Both the position numbers and the translations under genes were made by a program. The notes under the pieces are model-generated. The model was not told the origin of the DNA and searched no databases. It was given only the letters and a program-made list of their open reading frames with translations. From Flagellimonas sp. S3867 (lineage in GTDB: Bacteria > Bacteroidota > Bacteroidia > Flavobacteriales > Flavobacteriaceae): a DNA stretch of 64,000 nt. Every line of letters begins with the position of its first letter. Within the stretch, counting starts at the first letter, position 1. Positions 44,278 to 53,430 of the stretch are shown in pieces. Location of the stretch: positions 539,074-603,073 of the forward strand of contig NZ_JACVMN010000003.1 of assembly GCF_014698935.1 (NCBI RefSeq), given 5' to 3'.

Positions 44278-45471
44278 TTAATAGGTAAAGACACTTCCTG
44301 TAAACAACACAATGACCACGAACAATGCCAATATAGTGAACATTATATTGAGAAAGAGATATTTTAAAATCGTTTTAACCCTTCCCTGCCCATAAAACCT
44401 TCTCATGGCCTTGTACAGATAAAAACCGAAAATCAACAAAAATATACCTGCACTTGCCGTATTGAAAATGGCATCTATTATAAGGCTAAGGATGAGCAAG
44501 ATAAATAATAATGACTGGTTGTGGAAACTAAAGATAAGATGATCGGTGTAGGTGTATTTTTTTCTGATGTATACCACCCAAAGGAAAACTGTGAAGATGG
44601 GAAGAAAGAAGAAAATGACCAAAGGCAACTTAGCAATCGTATTGTTTAAGTATGTTCCAGGTTGTGCAATGGCTTTAAGAGAGCTTTTAGATCCATTGAA
44701 GGCCATTTTATTTCTCCATGTTTCATTGGCTCCATATTTTTCTTTTGCTTCCTCGAATGTTTTTATGGAATCCTTTTTCAGAAATGTAAAGAAAAACTCC
44801 ATTCTATCAACAAGACCTCCAGGATTCTTCTTTTGAAGATTTTCAAAGTATTTTCTGGGATTTGCAAGCATAAAAGAATCTTTTCTTGCCTCTTCTTTTA
44901 TCCCTTGATCAATTAAAGTTTGCAATGAGTCTAAATTTTGAATTCCTGGAATAGGGATATTTTCTGAATTCTTCAACGAGTCGAGCTGCTTTAGCACTTT
45001 ATCGGTCTGTTCTTTCGCATTGATGCTGTCAGAAGCAGTTTTTCCATTATTAAAACTGTAGGACAGCGGACCCGTCTGCTCAATTTTATCTTCTAAGCCA
45101 AGATTGTCCAAATTGGAAAGACTATTATCATAGGTGGCCATTAGGAAATATAGAAATGCCAAACTCAATAGAAATCGGAATGGATTGGTATAGGCTATTC
45201 GTTTTCCTTTGATGTAATCTTTGGTTATGGTACCTGGTTTGACCAAGAGGGAGTACAAAGTCTTTAATAGCTTGGAGTCATAATTGATAAGACTTGAAAA
45301 AAACTCGTCCCAAAAATCTTTGAGGCCCAATTTTTTTGTGCTGTTTGCTTGAGAGCAATTGGGGCAATACTTATCACTGATGTCCAGAAGATGTCCACAG
45401 TTGCGACATTCTGTACCCCTAAACTTTAGTTCGTAACGTCCTTTGGTAATTAAGCTTGGTTTGTTGGCCAT
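44278..45471 (-). CDS. DUF3667 membrane protein with N-terminal zinc ribbon
   Basis: About 397 residues from ATG 45471 (MANKPSLITKGRYEL), preferred over the ATG at 45492. Residues 20-50 hold CRNCGH and CPNCSQ, a two-knuckle zinc ribbon. KPGTITKDYIKGKRIAYTNPFRFLLSLAFLYF is the DUF3667 core and first membrane segment. A long charged, soluble stretch comes next (about 120-270), and then three to four more membrane segments. Function unknown. Lies between DUF5103 and apaG on the same strand. Confidence 0.85.
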   Translation of the reverse strand: MANKPSLITKGRYELKFRGTECRNCGHLLDISDKYCPNCSQANSTKKLGLKDFWDEFFSSLINYDSKLLKTLYSLLVKPGTITKDYIKGKRIAYTNPFRFLLSLAFLYFLMATYDNSLSNLDNLGLEDKIEQTGPLSYSFNNGKTASDSINAKEQTDKVLKQLDSLKNSENIPIPGIQNLDSLQTLIDQGIKEEARKDSFMLANPRKYFENLQKKNPGGLVDRMEFFFTFLKKDSIKTFEEAKEKYGANETWRNKMAFNGSKSSLKAIAQPGTYLNNTIAKLPLVIFFFLPIFTVFLWVVYIRKKYTYTDHLIFSFHNQSLLFILLILSLIIDAIFNTASAGIFLLIFGFYLYKAMRRFYGQGRVKTILKYLFLNIMFTILALFVVIVLFTGSVFTY

Positions 45472-45501
45472 TATCCTTGCAGGATTTGGCACTAAAGATA
45501 A

Positions 45502-46746
45502 CTAATTGCTAATATTTCTGGAGTTTACTGAACCAATACCTATTATGCTATCATATAGATCTCCAAAATTTCTATAATAGACCAAAATAAGATAATTGTT
45601 TTCCGTAAAGTGGAAGTTTCCTGAAACCAAATTCATATCCGCCTCGGCACCCTCACCTACAACTACATATTTATAATTGTAAAAACCTTGTTTGATATGG
45701 TAGCTGAGTTCAAACTTGCCGGATTCTTCATTATAGCTCATTTTATTTTCTTCGCTCAGGTCAAAATTGTTGAACTTGCCTACCACATAAACTTGATCCA
45801 AACCTATCTGGTTAGTATATGGCAAACTAAAATGCACATTGGTATATTCCGCTTCTCGAGATACATCATCTCCCTGTAAAGTTCGAACCACAAAATCGCC
45901 GTTTATATCTGGGAAGTAGGTGTATGCACTATCGTATCTGAAATCGTTGGTGAACAAATAATGGTTGTATAGTTCTTTGAATTCCACTTTGGAAATGGCA
46001 AAGGTGGGGGACCTAAGGTCCTTGGTGTCGAAGTTCAAAAATTCATTGCCTCCATAAAAACTGGTTTCCTTATCGTACTTGTAAACAAGCTCTGTCCCCA
46101 GAGTAAATTGAGGTTTTATGTTGTAAAGAGCCGTCGGCCAGAAGTGGTTTTGCAGAATGGCGACTTTGATTTCTTTTTTCGGATTTACCACTGGAAACCC
46201 TGCGGTATTGATGTAAAATTGTACAACCTGTTTTTCATTCAGAAAATTGAAATCCCTAGAACGCTTTACATCGCCCCTTACAGAGACCAAATCACGATAA
46301 ATCAGAAATCTTCTGGAAAACTGAAGCTCACCGTAAGTATTGTAAATCTCGATGAGGTAATTACCACTAACCTTTAAACGAACATTTTGATTAGGGATGG
46401 TAAGCTTGTAATTGGAATAGGGCTGTAGTGTATTATAGCTGTTTTCATAATCAATGATACGTTGATTGTCAGTTCCAACTAAATATTGAGATTTTAACAG
46501 CTGAGAAGGCGTCCAGTCATAATCGCAATGTATTATTTTATAATAATAATCTTGCTCGCTTGCTGTAAGGTCGTCAAACTCTAAAGATATTGATTCCCCG
46601 AGCTGAATTACCGGAAATTGATCCTCAGTTGGTCCGCGAAAAACTATGGTTTTGATATTAGCAGGCGGGTTAATCTCTTCCTGAACTTGGGCAAAGACTC
46701 CTGAAACAAAAAAATAAAGTACTATTTGTTTGATCATTGAACGCAT
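45502..46746 (-). CDS. DUF5103 secreted protein
   Basis: About 414 residues from ATG 46746 (MRSMIKQIVLYFFVSGVFAQ), which starts a good signal peptide; an ATG three codons later also works. Content is beta-rich: TIVFRGPTEDQFPVIQLGESISLEFDDL, YYKIIHCDYDWTPSQLL and ENNYLILVYYRNFGDLYDSIIGI are familiar from DUF5103 proteins of Bacteroidota, whose role is unknown. Divergent from nqrA; downstream on the same strand follow DUF3667 and apaG. Confidence 0.8.
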   Translation of the reverse strand: MRSMIKQIVLYFFVSGVFAQVQEEINPPANIKTIVFRGPTEDQFPVIQLGESISLEFDDLTASEQDYYYKIIHCDYDWTPSQLLKSQYLVGTDNQRIIDYENSYNTLQPYSNYKLTIPNQNVRLKVSGNYLIEIYNTYGELQFSRRFLIYRDLVSVRGDVKRSRDFNFLNEKQVVQFYINTAGFPVVNPKKEIKVAILQNHFWPTALYNIKPQFTLGTELVYKYDKETSFYGGNEFLNFDTKDLRSPTFAISKVEFKELYNHYLFTNDFRYDSAYTYFPDINGDFVVRTLQGDDVSREAEYTNVHFSLPYTNQIGLDQVYVVGKFNNFDLSEENKMSYNEESGKFELSYHIKQGFYNYKYVVVGEGAEADMNLVSGNFHFTENNYLILVYYRNFGDLYDSIIGIGSVNSRNISN

Positions 46747-46856
46747 TAAAAGCGTATTTTTTGGGTAAAGGTAAACAAAAAGTGTGCCTGACAAACTTAG
46801 CTCGATGTAATCCCATTTTTATGGTCAAATAATTATGAAAACAATCCATTTAGTGC

Positions 46857-46864
46857 TAAATTTG
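46857..46864 (+). promoter_or_regulatory. Putative -7 box of the nqr operon
   Basis: TAAATTTG matches TAnnTTTG and is 34 bases before the nqrA start. No clear TTG at -33. Confidence 0.45.
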
Positions 46865-46897
46865 CGGCAATTTTGATAACAAAAGGTCTACAACAAT

Positions 46898-48250
46898 ATG
46901 TCTAAAGACATCTGGATTAAAAAAGGGTTGAATATCAACCTTGTCGGGGCAGCAGAACAGACTACTTCCAAAGGCGTTTTAAGTAACGTATATGCCCTCA
47001 ACCTAGAAGATTTTCACGGAATAACGCCAAAAATGTTGGTAAAACAAGGAGCCGAGATAAAAGCCGGAGAACCTTTGTTTTATAACAAGAACCAGGAGGA
47101 AATGCTTTTTGTTTCCCCGGTTAGCGGTGAATTGGTGGATATAGTTCGAGGGGCTCGAAGAAAAATATTGACATTAAAGGTTTTGGCCGATAAGAGTCAA
47201 GAATACGTTGAACACAAAACATTGAATGTCAAGAACTCTGACGCCAATACGATTAAAGAATTACTGCTTAAATCAGGTGTTTGGCCATTTATTAAGCAAC
47301 GACCTTATGATATAATTGCAAATCCCGATGTTACGCCAAAGGCGATTTTTGTATCAGGATTTACCACAGCACCCTTAGCCGCAGACGCGGATTATGTGTT
47401 GAATGGCAAGGAAGCAGAGCTTCAAGCGGCTATAGATGCCCTTGGCAAATTAACTCCAGGACAAATACATGTTTCTGTAGGAACGTCCAATAGTTCACCT
47501 TTGGCTGGTTTAGATGGTATTACACTGCACAAGGTGTCCGGACCACATCCTGCAGGGTTGGTTGGCACCCAGATTAATAGGATTGATCCTATAAATAAAG
47601 GAGAAGTTGCATGGACCATCACCCCACAAGATTTGGTGATTATTGGCGAATTGTTGCTTACGGGAAAGTTTAACGCAGAGCGTACAATTGCCCTATCCGG
47701 TTCGGTTGTAAAAGCCCCAAAATACTACACCACAAAAATAGGAGCGGAAATTTCCACTTTCTTATATGCAAGTGGAGTTAGCGAAGATAAATTCAGGTTG
47801 ATCAATGGTGATGTGCTCACAGGTTCAAAAACCCATCCCGAAGGACATTTAGGTTTTTATAACAACACTGTGACCGCTATTCCTGAAGGTGATGATTATG
47901 AGCTCTTCGGATGGAACAAACCTATTTTCAATAAAATTTCCACAACCAGGGCACTTACATTTTCATGGATGCAGCCCAAAAAGAAATATGACCTTACAAC
48001 CAATACAAATGGCGAACATAGAGCTTTTGTGGTAACAGGTCAATACGAACAGGTTTTTCCAATGGATATTTACCCGCTACAGTTGTTAAAAGCATGCATG
48101 GTAAAGGATTTGGATGAAATGGAGCAATTGGGATTGTACGAGGTGGCGCCGGAGGATTTTGCCTTGACGGAGTTCATCTGTATCTCCAAACAACCACACC
48201 AACAAATTATTCGAGAAGGATTGGATTTATTACATCAAGAAATTGGATAG
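46898..48250 (+). CDS. nqrA: Na+-translocating NADH:quinone reductase subunit A
   Basis: 450 residues, peripheral cytoplasmic subunit. Begins KDIWIKKGLNINLVGAAEQ; further conserved segments are GASVEAGEPLF-like GAEIKAGEPLFYN, VSGFTTAPLAADADY, and GPHPAGLVGTQINRIDPINKGEV. First gene of the complete nqrABCDEF operon, which oxidises NADH, reduces quinone and pumps Na+. Gap of 3 bases to nqrB. Confidence 0.97.
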   Translation: MSKDIWIKKGLNINLVGAAEQTTSKGVLSNVYALNLEDFHGITPKMLVKQGAEIKAGEPLFYNKNQEEMLFVSPVSGELVDIVRGARRKILTLKVLADKSQEYVEHKTLNVKNSDANTIKELLLKSGVWPFIKQRPYDIIANPDVTPKAIFVSGFTTAPLAADADYVLNGKEAELQAAIDALGKLTPGQIHVSVGTSNSSPLAGLDGITLHKVSGPHPAGLVGTQINRIDPINKGEVAWTITPQDLVIIGELLLTGKFNAERTIALSGSVVKAPKYYTTKIGAEISTFLYASGVSEDKFRLINGDVLTGSKTHPEGHLGFYNNTVTAIPEGDDYELFGWNKPIFNKISTTRALTFSWMQPKKKYDLTTNTNGEHRAFVVTGQYEQVFPMDIYPLQLLKACMVKDLDEMEQLGLYEVAPEDFALTEFICISKQPHQQIIREGLDLLHQEIG

Positions 48251-48253
48251 CAC

Positions 48254-49519
48254 ATGGGATTGAAAGAAAAGTTACATCAAACCAAATTGAAATACCAGGG
48301 CAAAAAAATGGCCCCGGCCTTCAATGCAATACACACTTTTTTGTATGCTCCCAACGAAACCACCCATAATGGGTCGCATGTTAGGGGAGCAGATGATTTA
48401 AAGCGAACCATGAACACGGTGATTATGGCGTTAGTGCCTTGTTTGCTGTTCGGAATGTTCAATACAGGATATCAGCATAGTGCTGCCATTGATGGTTTCC
48501 CTGAAAATTTTTCGTTATTCGAACACTTTTTGACATGGGATAACTTTTGGTTGGGATTGATAACCATTTTACCATTAGTTATTGTTTCCTATGGAGTTGG
48601 ATTGGCGGTAGAGTTCGTATTTGCGGTGATTAAAGGTCACGAAGTAGAAGAAGGATATTTGGTAACGGGAATGTTGGTGCCACTGATTGTTCCTGTAGAT
48701 ATTCCGCTTTGGATGTTGGCCGTCGCCGTTGTTTTTGGTGTTGTAATTGGTAAAGAGGTTTTTGGAGGAACCGGAATGAACATTTTGAATCCTGCATTGA
48801 CCATTCGTGCATTTCTGTTCTTTGCCTATCCTACTTGGATGAGTGGGGACAAAGTTTGGGTGCATGGTGCAGTAGATGGTGTCACCAAAGCTGGCTCCAC
48901 GGACGCGATTTCTGGAGAAACTGTTTTGGGTTATCTAGCGCAAGGCAATACAGCCGATATTTCGTATTCACTATCCGATATGTTCTACGGATTTATTCCG
49001 GGGTCTGTCGGTGAAACATCAACCTTATTGATTCTTTTGGGAGGACTGTTTCTGATATTTTCAAAAATAGCCTCTTGGCGTATCATGGTGAGTGCCGTAA
49101 TCGGAGCATTGGCAATGGGATTGATTTTTAATGGAGTTGTCGCTGCCGAGTGGATTCCTGAGTACAGTAAGTTTTACGGATTGATGAACTTTGAATTTTG
49201 GCAACACTTACTTGTTGGAGGATTGGCTTTTGGAATTGTATATATGGCCACGGACCCAGTAACGGGTTCACAAACCAATAGAGGTAAATGGATTTATGGG
49301 TTTTTGATAGGTTTCCTTTCTGTAATGATCAGGGTATTCAACCCAGGATATCCAGAAGGCGTATTCCTGGCTATTCTATTAATGAATGTATTTGCACCGA
49401 CCATTGATCATTATGTGGTTAGGGGTAACATTAAAAGAAGAATGAAGCGATTAAAAAACGCAACCATATACCCAAAGACATCAGGTGAAGTTGAAGCATT
49501 AACAACAGAAACAGTGTAA
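48254..49519 (+). CDS. nqrB: Na+-translocating NADH:quinone reductase subunit B
   Basis: 421 residues, about ten membrane segments. Binds riboflavin and a covalent FMN. The flavinylation site reads DAISGETVL with Thr223 as acceptor; the usual motif is Dxx(S/T)GA(T/S), so Glu222 stands where Ala is normal. GKEVFGGTGMNILNPALTIRAF and YMATDPVTGSQTNRGKWIYGF are conserved NqrB/RnfD segments. ApbE, encoded downstream at 53431, would attach the FMN. Confidence 0.97.
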   Translation: MGLKEKLHQTKLKYQGKKMAPAFNAIHTFLYAPNETTHNGSHVRGADDLKRTMNTVIMALVPCLLFGMFNTGYQHSAAIDGFPENFSLFEHFLTWDNFWLGLITILPLVIVSYGVGLAVEFVFAVIKGHEVEEGYLVTGMLVPLIVPVDIPLWMLAVAVVFGVVIGKEVFGGTGMNILNPALTIRAFLFFAYPTWMSGDKVWVHGAVDGVTKAGSTDAISGETVLGYLAQGNTADISYSLSDMFYGFIPGSVGETSTLLILLGGLFLIFSKIASWRIMVSAVIGALAMGLIFNGVVAAEWIPEYSKFYGLMNFEFWQHLLVGGLAFGIVYMATDPVTGSQTNRGKWIYGFLIGFLSVMIRVFNPGYPEGVFLAILLMNVFAPTIDHYVVRGNIKRRMKRLKNATIYPKTSGEVEALTTETV

Positions 49520-49521
49520 TT

Positions 49522-50271
49522 ATGGCAATGAATACAGAAAAAAACAGCTATACTGTAATTTTTGCGACCGTTATGGTGGTCATCGTAGGTTCGCTACTTG
49601 CATTCTTGGCTTCAGGATTAAGACCGCGAATAGATGAGAACGAGCGCTTTGAAAAGCAACAGAATATACTTTACGCCATGGGCGTTAGCCAAAATGAAGA
49701 TGCCGGTAGTGTTAACTTCATTCCTACCGATGTAGTTGAAGAAGAGTTTTCCAAATACATCAAACAACAATTGGTGGTTGTCGGTTCTGAAAGTAAAGAA
49801 CGGGATGAAGCTTACCTCATTGACATGAAAAAGCAACTGAATATCATCAAAAACGGTGATGAAGCTGAGTTGCCACTTTTCATTGGGGAAAAAGAAGGAA
49901 AACAATATTATATCATTCCTATGTATGGCAAAGGTCTGTGGGATGCCATTTGGGGATTCATTTCCTTGGATGAGAACATGGTAGTACAAGGTGTTGTTTT
50001 TGACCATAAAGGAGAGACTCCGGGATTGGGTTCAAATATCAAGCTTCGCTTTTTTATGGATGATTTTACCGGAGAGTCCGTTTTGGACGGAAACCGATAC
50101 GCAGGAATTTCAGTGGTTAAGGGAAACAATGACCCCTTGAACAATGACAAAGAAGATAATCAAGTAGATGCGCTTGCGGGAGCAACTATTACCGGTAATG
50201 GTGTCACCGCTATGATCAAGGAGACACTTAAACTTTACAAACCTTATTTAGAAACCATTAGAACCAAATAA
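49522..50271 (+). CDS. nqrC: Na+-translocating NADH:quinone reductase subunit C
   Basis: 249 residues. One N-terminal membrane segment (about 11-31) and a periplasmic FMN-binding domain. The ApbE target site is DALAGATIT with acceptor Thr222; Ala219 replaces the usual Ser/Thr. Upstream FDHKGETPGLGSNI is the conserved FMN-domain segment. Starts 2 bases after nqrB. Confidence 0.97.
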   Translation: MAMNTEKNSYTVIFATVMVVIVGSLLAFLASGLRPRIDENERFEKQQNILYAMGVSQNEDAGSVNFIPTDVVEEEFSKYIKQQLVVVGSESKERDEAYLIDMKKQLNIIKNGDEAELPLFIGEKEGKQYYIIPMYGKGLWDAIWGFISLDENMVVQGVVFDHKGETPGLGSNIKLRFFMDDFTGESVLDGNRYAGISVVKGNNDPLNNDKEDNQVDALAGATITGNGVTAMIKETLKLYKPYLETIRTK

Positions 50272-50272
50272 T

Positions 50273-50920
50273 ATGGGGCTACTTTCAAAAAAAGATGCAA
50301 ATCTAATATTAGATCCATTAGCGGATAACAACCCCATCACCATACAGGTATTGGGTATATGCTCTGCATTGGCGATTACAGCAGAACTCAAGGCGTCAGT
50401 GGTTATGTCACTTTCAGTTTTGTTCGTACTTGGAGTGGGGAACGTGGTAATTTCATTGTTGCGTAACATCATCCCATCAAAAATTCGAATTATTGTACAA
50501 TTGATAGTGGTTGCCACCCTTGTTATTGTAGTGGACCAGGTATTGAAAGCTTTTGCATACGAGTTGAGCAAGACTCTAGCCGTTTTTGTTGGATTGATCA
50601 TTACCAACTGTATCATCATGGGTCGATTCGAAGCATTTGCATTGGGTAATGGACCTTGGAAATCATTTTTAGATGGAATAGGTAACGCCCTTGGATATGG
50701 AGTAATCTTGGTAATTGTTGGGTTTTTTCGTGAACTTTTAGGTTCAGGCACTTTATTTGGAATTCCTGTTTTAGGTGATCCAATAGCAAAAACCGGATTA
50801 TACTCCACCGGATACGAGAACAATGGTTTTATGATCATACCACCAGCAGCATTGATTGTTGTGGGAATCATTATCTGGGCGCAACGGTCCAGAAATAAAG
50901 CATTAATTGAAGAAGCATAA
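50273..50920 (+). CDS. nqrD: Na+-translocating NADH:quinone reductase subunit D
   Basis: 215 residues, six membrane segments. NNPITIQVLGICSALAITAEL and FVGLIITNCIIMGRFEAFALGN contain the conserved cysteines (one in each half) that bind the intramembrane iron centre shared with NqrE. One base after the nqrC stop. Confidence 0.97.
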   Translation: MGLLSKKDANLILDPLADNNPITIQVLGICSALAITAELKASVVMSLSVLFVLGVGNVVISLLRNIIPSKIRIIVQLIVVATLVIVVDQVLKAFAYELSKTLAVFVGLIITNCIIMGRFEAFALGNGPWKSFLDGIGNALGYGVILVIVGFFRELLGSGTLFGIPVLGDPIAKTGLYSTGYENNGFMIIPPAALIVVGIIIWAQRSRNKALIEEA

Positions 50921-50932
50921 AAGGATTATAGT

Positions 50933-51673
50933 ATGTTAGAGCATGTAGAATTGTTTTTTAAGTCCATCTTCATAGATAATATGGTCTTTGCGGTCTTTTT
51001 AGGAATGTGTTCCTATTTGGCCGTATCTAAAAAAGTGTCGACCGCGGTAGGATTGGGAGCGGCGGTAATTTTCGTTTTGGCCGTAACCGTTCCATTAAAT
51101 TGGCTGTTGGACCAATATTTATTGCGTGATGGTGCTTTGGTTTGGTTGGGCCCAGAATATGCAGATTATAATCTTAGCTTCCTGTCATTCATCCTATTTA
51201 TTGCCACCATTGCAACCATGGTGCAATTGGTAGAGATTGTAGTGGAGAAGTTTTCTCCATCCCTATATAACTCTTTGGGTATTTTCTTACCATTGATTGC
51301 AGTGAACTGTGCCATTTTAGGTGGGTCACTTTTTATGCAGGCAAGGGAAATCCCTTCTTTAGGATTGGCTTTCAATTATGGAGTAAGTTCAGGTATCGGA
51401 TGGTTCTTGGCTATATTGGCTATCGCTGCTATCCGTGAGAAAATAAGATATTCAAATGTTCCCGCTCCACTACGAGGACTGGGAATTACTTTCATCATTA
51501 CTGGTTTGATGGGAATTGGGTTCCAGAGTTTTGGAGGTATGTTGACAGGTGACAATGAACCACCTGAGCCAGCAGAAACTACCACTGCCAAAACCATTGA
51601 AGAAAAAGAAATTGAAAAAGAGATTGAAGATGATGAAAAAGCAGTCTCCTATAACGAAGTTATAAACGAATAA
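50933..51673 (+). CDS. nqrE: Na+-translocating NADH:quinone reductase subunit E with acidic C-terminal extension
   Basis: 246 residues; the well-known Vibrio subunit is about 198. FAVFLGMCSYLAVSKKV and PLIAVNCAILGGSLFMQ carry the two iron-ligand cysteines. After the last membrane segment (near GIGFQSFGG) comes an extra tail of about 45 residues, rich in Glu and Thr (EEKEIEKEIEDDEK), predicted to be cytoplasmic or periplasmic depending on topology. The tail is not needed for the core complex in other organisms. Confidence 0.96.
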   Translation: MLEHVELFFKSIFIDNMVFAVFLGMCSYLAVSKKVSTAVGLGAAVIFVLAVTVPLNWLLDQYLLRDGALVWLGPEYADYNLSFLSFILFIATIATMVQLVEIVVEKFSPSLYNSLGIFLPLIAVNCAILGGSLFMQAREIPSLGLAFNYGVSSGIGWFLAILAIAAIREKIRYSNVPAPLRGLGITFIITGLMGIGFQSFGGMLTGDNEPPEPAETTTAKTIEEKEIEKEIEDDEKAVSYNEVINE

Positions 51674-51675
51674 AG

Positions 51676-52983
51676 ATGATATTAGCCACAAGTACCGGAG
51701 GTACCATTCTAATTACCGTAGTAGCATTTTTGGTTTTATTGTTATTGTTGGTGGCCTTGTTGCTGTTCACAAAGGAAAAATTGTCTCCATCTGGGCCAGT
51801 TACCATCACCATTAACGGTGAAAAGGAAATTGAAGTAGCTTCTGGAAACTCTTTGCTGACAACATTGGGTAACCAGAAAGTATTTTTGCCATCTGCTTGT
51901 GGTGGAGGTGGAACTTGTATTCAGTGTGAGTGTCATGTACTTTCAGGTGGAGGAGAAGCCTTGCCGACAGAAACCCCTCATTTCTCTAAAAAGGAATTGA
52001 ACCACGGTGCACGTCTGGCCTGTCAGGTTAAAGTGAAACAGGATATGGAGATTACCATACCTGAAGAAGTCTTCGGTATTAAAAAATGGCCTGCAAAAGT
52101 TGTTCGCAATTATAATGTTGCTTCATTTATCAAAGAATTCGTTGTTGAGATTCCAGAGGAAATGAACTACAAGGCTGGTGGATATATTCAAATTGAGATT
52201 CCTCCCTGTGAAGTTAAGTACTCAGATATTGACATCACTGCACATCCAGAGGAGCATGAAACACCGGATAAGTTCCAAAATGAATGGGATAAATTTAATT
52301 TATGGCCATTGGTCATGAAAAATCCAGAAACTGTGGAACGTGCCTATTCTATGGCCTCCTATCCGGCCGAGGGACGTGAGATTATGTTAAATGTACGTAT
52401 TGCCACTCCGCCATGGGATCGTTCCAAAAACGGATGGATGGAAGTAAACCCAGGGGTTGCATCATCTTATATATTCGGCTTAAAACCGGGTGATCCTGTG
52501 ACTATTTCAGGACCGTTTGGAGAATTCTTTATCAATGAGTCAGACGCAGAGATGCTGTATGTAGGTGGGGGAGCCGGTATGGCACCCATGCGTTCGCACC
52601 TATATCATCTATTCAAAACACTTAAAACGAACAGAAAGGTGACGTATTGGTATGGTGGACGTTCCAAGAGAGAGCTTTTTTATATTGACCATTTTAAGCA
52701 GTTGGAAAAAGAATTTTCAAATTTCAAATTCTATATGGCGCTTTCAGAACCTTTGGAAGTAGACAACTGGAAGGTCAAAGAAGATATTGACGCTGAGGGA
52801 GATGGATTTGTAGGATTCATCCACAATTGTGTAATTGACAATTACCTGAACCATCATGATGCACCAGAGGATATTGAACTGTATTTCTGTGGTCCACCAT
52901 TAATGAACAAAGCTGTTCAGAAAATGGGTGAGGACTTCGGGATTCCTGACGAAAATATCAGATTTGATGATTTTGGTGGATAG
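51676..52983 (+). CDS. nqrF: Na+-translocating NADH:quinone reductase subunit F
   Basis: 435 residues, the electron entry subunit. One membrane helix (9-31), a plant-type ferredoxin domain with Cys75, Cys81, Cys84 and Cys116, then a ferredoxin-reductase-like FAD domain (ERAYSMASYP) and an NADH domain (MLYVGGGAGMAPMRSHL, FYMALSEPL, LYFCGPPLMNKAV). Full length. 2 bases after nqrE and followed by a terminator. Confidence 0.97.
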   Translation: MILATSTGGTILITVVAFLVLLLLLVALLLFTKEKLSPSGPVTITINGEKEIEVASGNSLLTTLGNQKVFLPSACGGGGTCIQCECHVLSGGGEALPTETPHFSKKELNHGARLACQVKVKQDMEITIPEEVFGIKKWPAKVVRNYNVASFIKEFVVEIPEEMNYKAGGYIQIEIPPCEVKYSDIDITAHPEEHETPDKFQNEWDKFNLWPLVMKNPETVERAYSMASYPAEGREIMLNVRIATPPWDRSKNGWMEVNPGVASSYIFGLKPGDPVTISGPFGEFFINESDAEMLYVGGGAGMAPMRSHLYHLFKTLKTNRKVTYWYGGRSKRELFYIDHFKQLEKEFSNFKFYMALSEPLEVDNWKVKEDIDAEGDGFVGFIHNCVIDNYLNHHDAPEDIELYFCGPPLMNKAVQKMGEDFGIPDENIRFDDFGG

Positions 52984-53035
52984 AACCTGAAATTATGTAA
53001 CCTCAAGTGCTATCGAGAGGTGATAAAATAAACCT

Positions 53036-53062
53036 AACCGATGCGAAAGTGTCGGTTTTTTT
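53036..53062 (+). terminator. Terminator after nqrF, with GAAA tetraloop, abutting the next start codon
   Basis: AACCGATGC/GTGTCGGTT, a 9-pair stem (with two G-U pairs) closed by GAAA, followed by seven Ts ending at 53062. The next start codon is at 53063, immediately after the last T. Confidence 0.75.
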
Positions 53063-53428
53063 ATGGAACAACGAAGGGAATTAACCGAGCAGGAATTGCA
53101 TAACCTGGCCATGAATATTGTGGGAAGACAATTGGAAGCTGATGGCTACGAATTTATGGCCGTAAACAGCAAGCCCAAAAAGAATCCACAATATGTCTGT
53201 TTAAAGGAAAAAGTACTTCACTTTATTGTGGTTCGGAATGTAGAGTTTCCGAATAGTCCAAAGAATTATGATTTGGAGTTGATGCAAAAGGTGAAAAATC
53301 AAGCGGACAAATTTGAGGCAAAAACGTATTTTGCTGGGGTTGGACTATCCAATGCATCCAACAGGAAATTACCCGTATATTTAAACGAAGAGTACATTGT
53401 GGATTATCAAGGTTTGATAGAGATTTAA
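53063..53428 (+). CDS. Small conserved-looking protein between nqrF and apbE
   Basis: 121 residues, soluble, no cysteine pattern for a cofactor. Not a known NQR subunit, although similar Flavobacteriaceae proteins in this place are, as far as I recall, sometimes named as an NqrF-related protein by position. RRELTEQELHNLAMNIVGRQLEADGYEF opens the protein and YFAGVGLSNASNRKLPVYLNEEYIVDYQGL closes it. Its start codon touches the T-run of the terminator, so it has no leader of its own. apbE starts 2 bases after its stop. A role in NQR assembly or flavinylation is inference from position. Confidence 0.75.
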   Translation: MEQRRELTEQELHNLAMNIVGRQLEADGYEFMAVNSKPKKNPQYVCLKEKVLHFIVVRNVEFPNSPKNYDLELMQKVKNQADKFEAKTYFAGVGLSNASNRKLPVYLNEEYIVDYQGLIEI

Positions 53429-53430
53429 GA

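Noticed and set aside
50248..50871. 207-codon minus-strand frame under nqrD
   Set aside because: nqrD is certain; the mirror frame arises from its hydrophobic codons.
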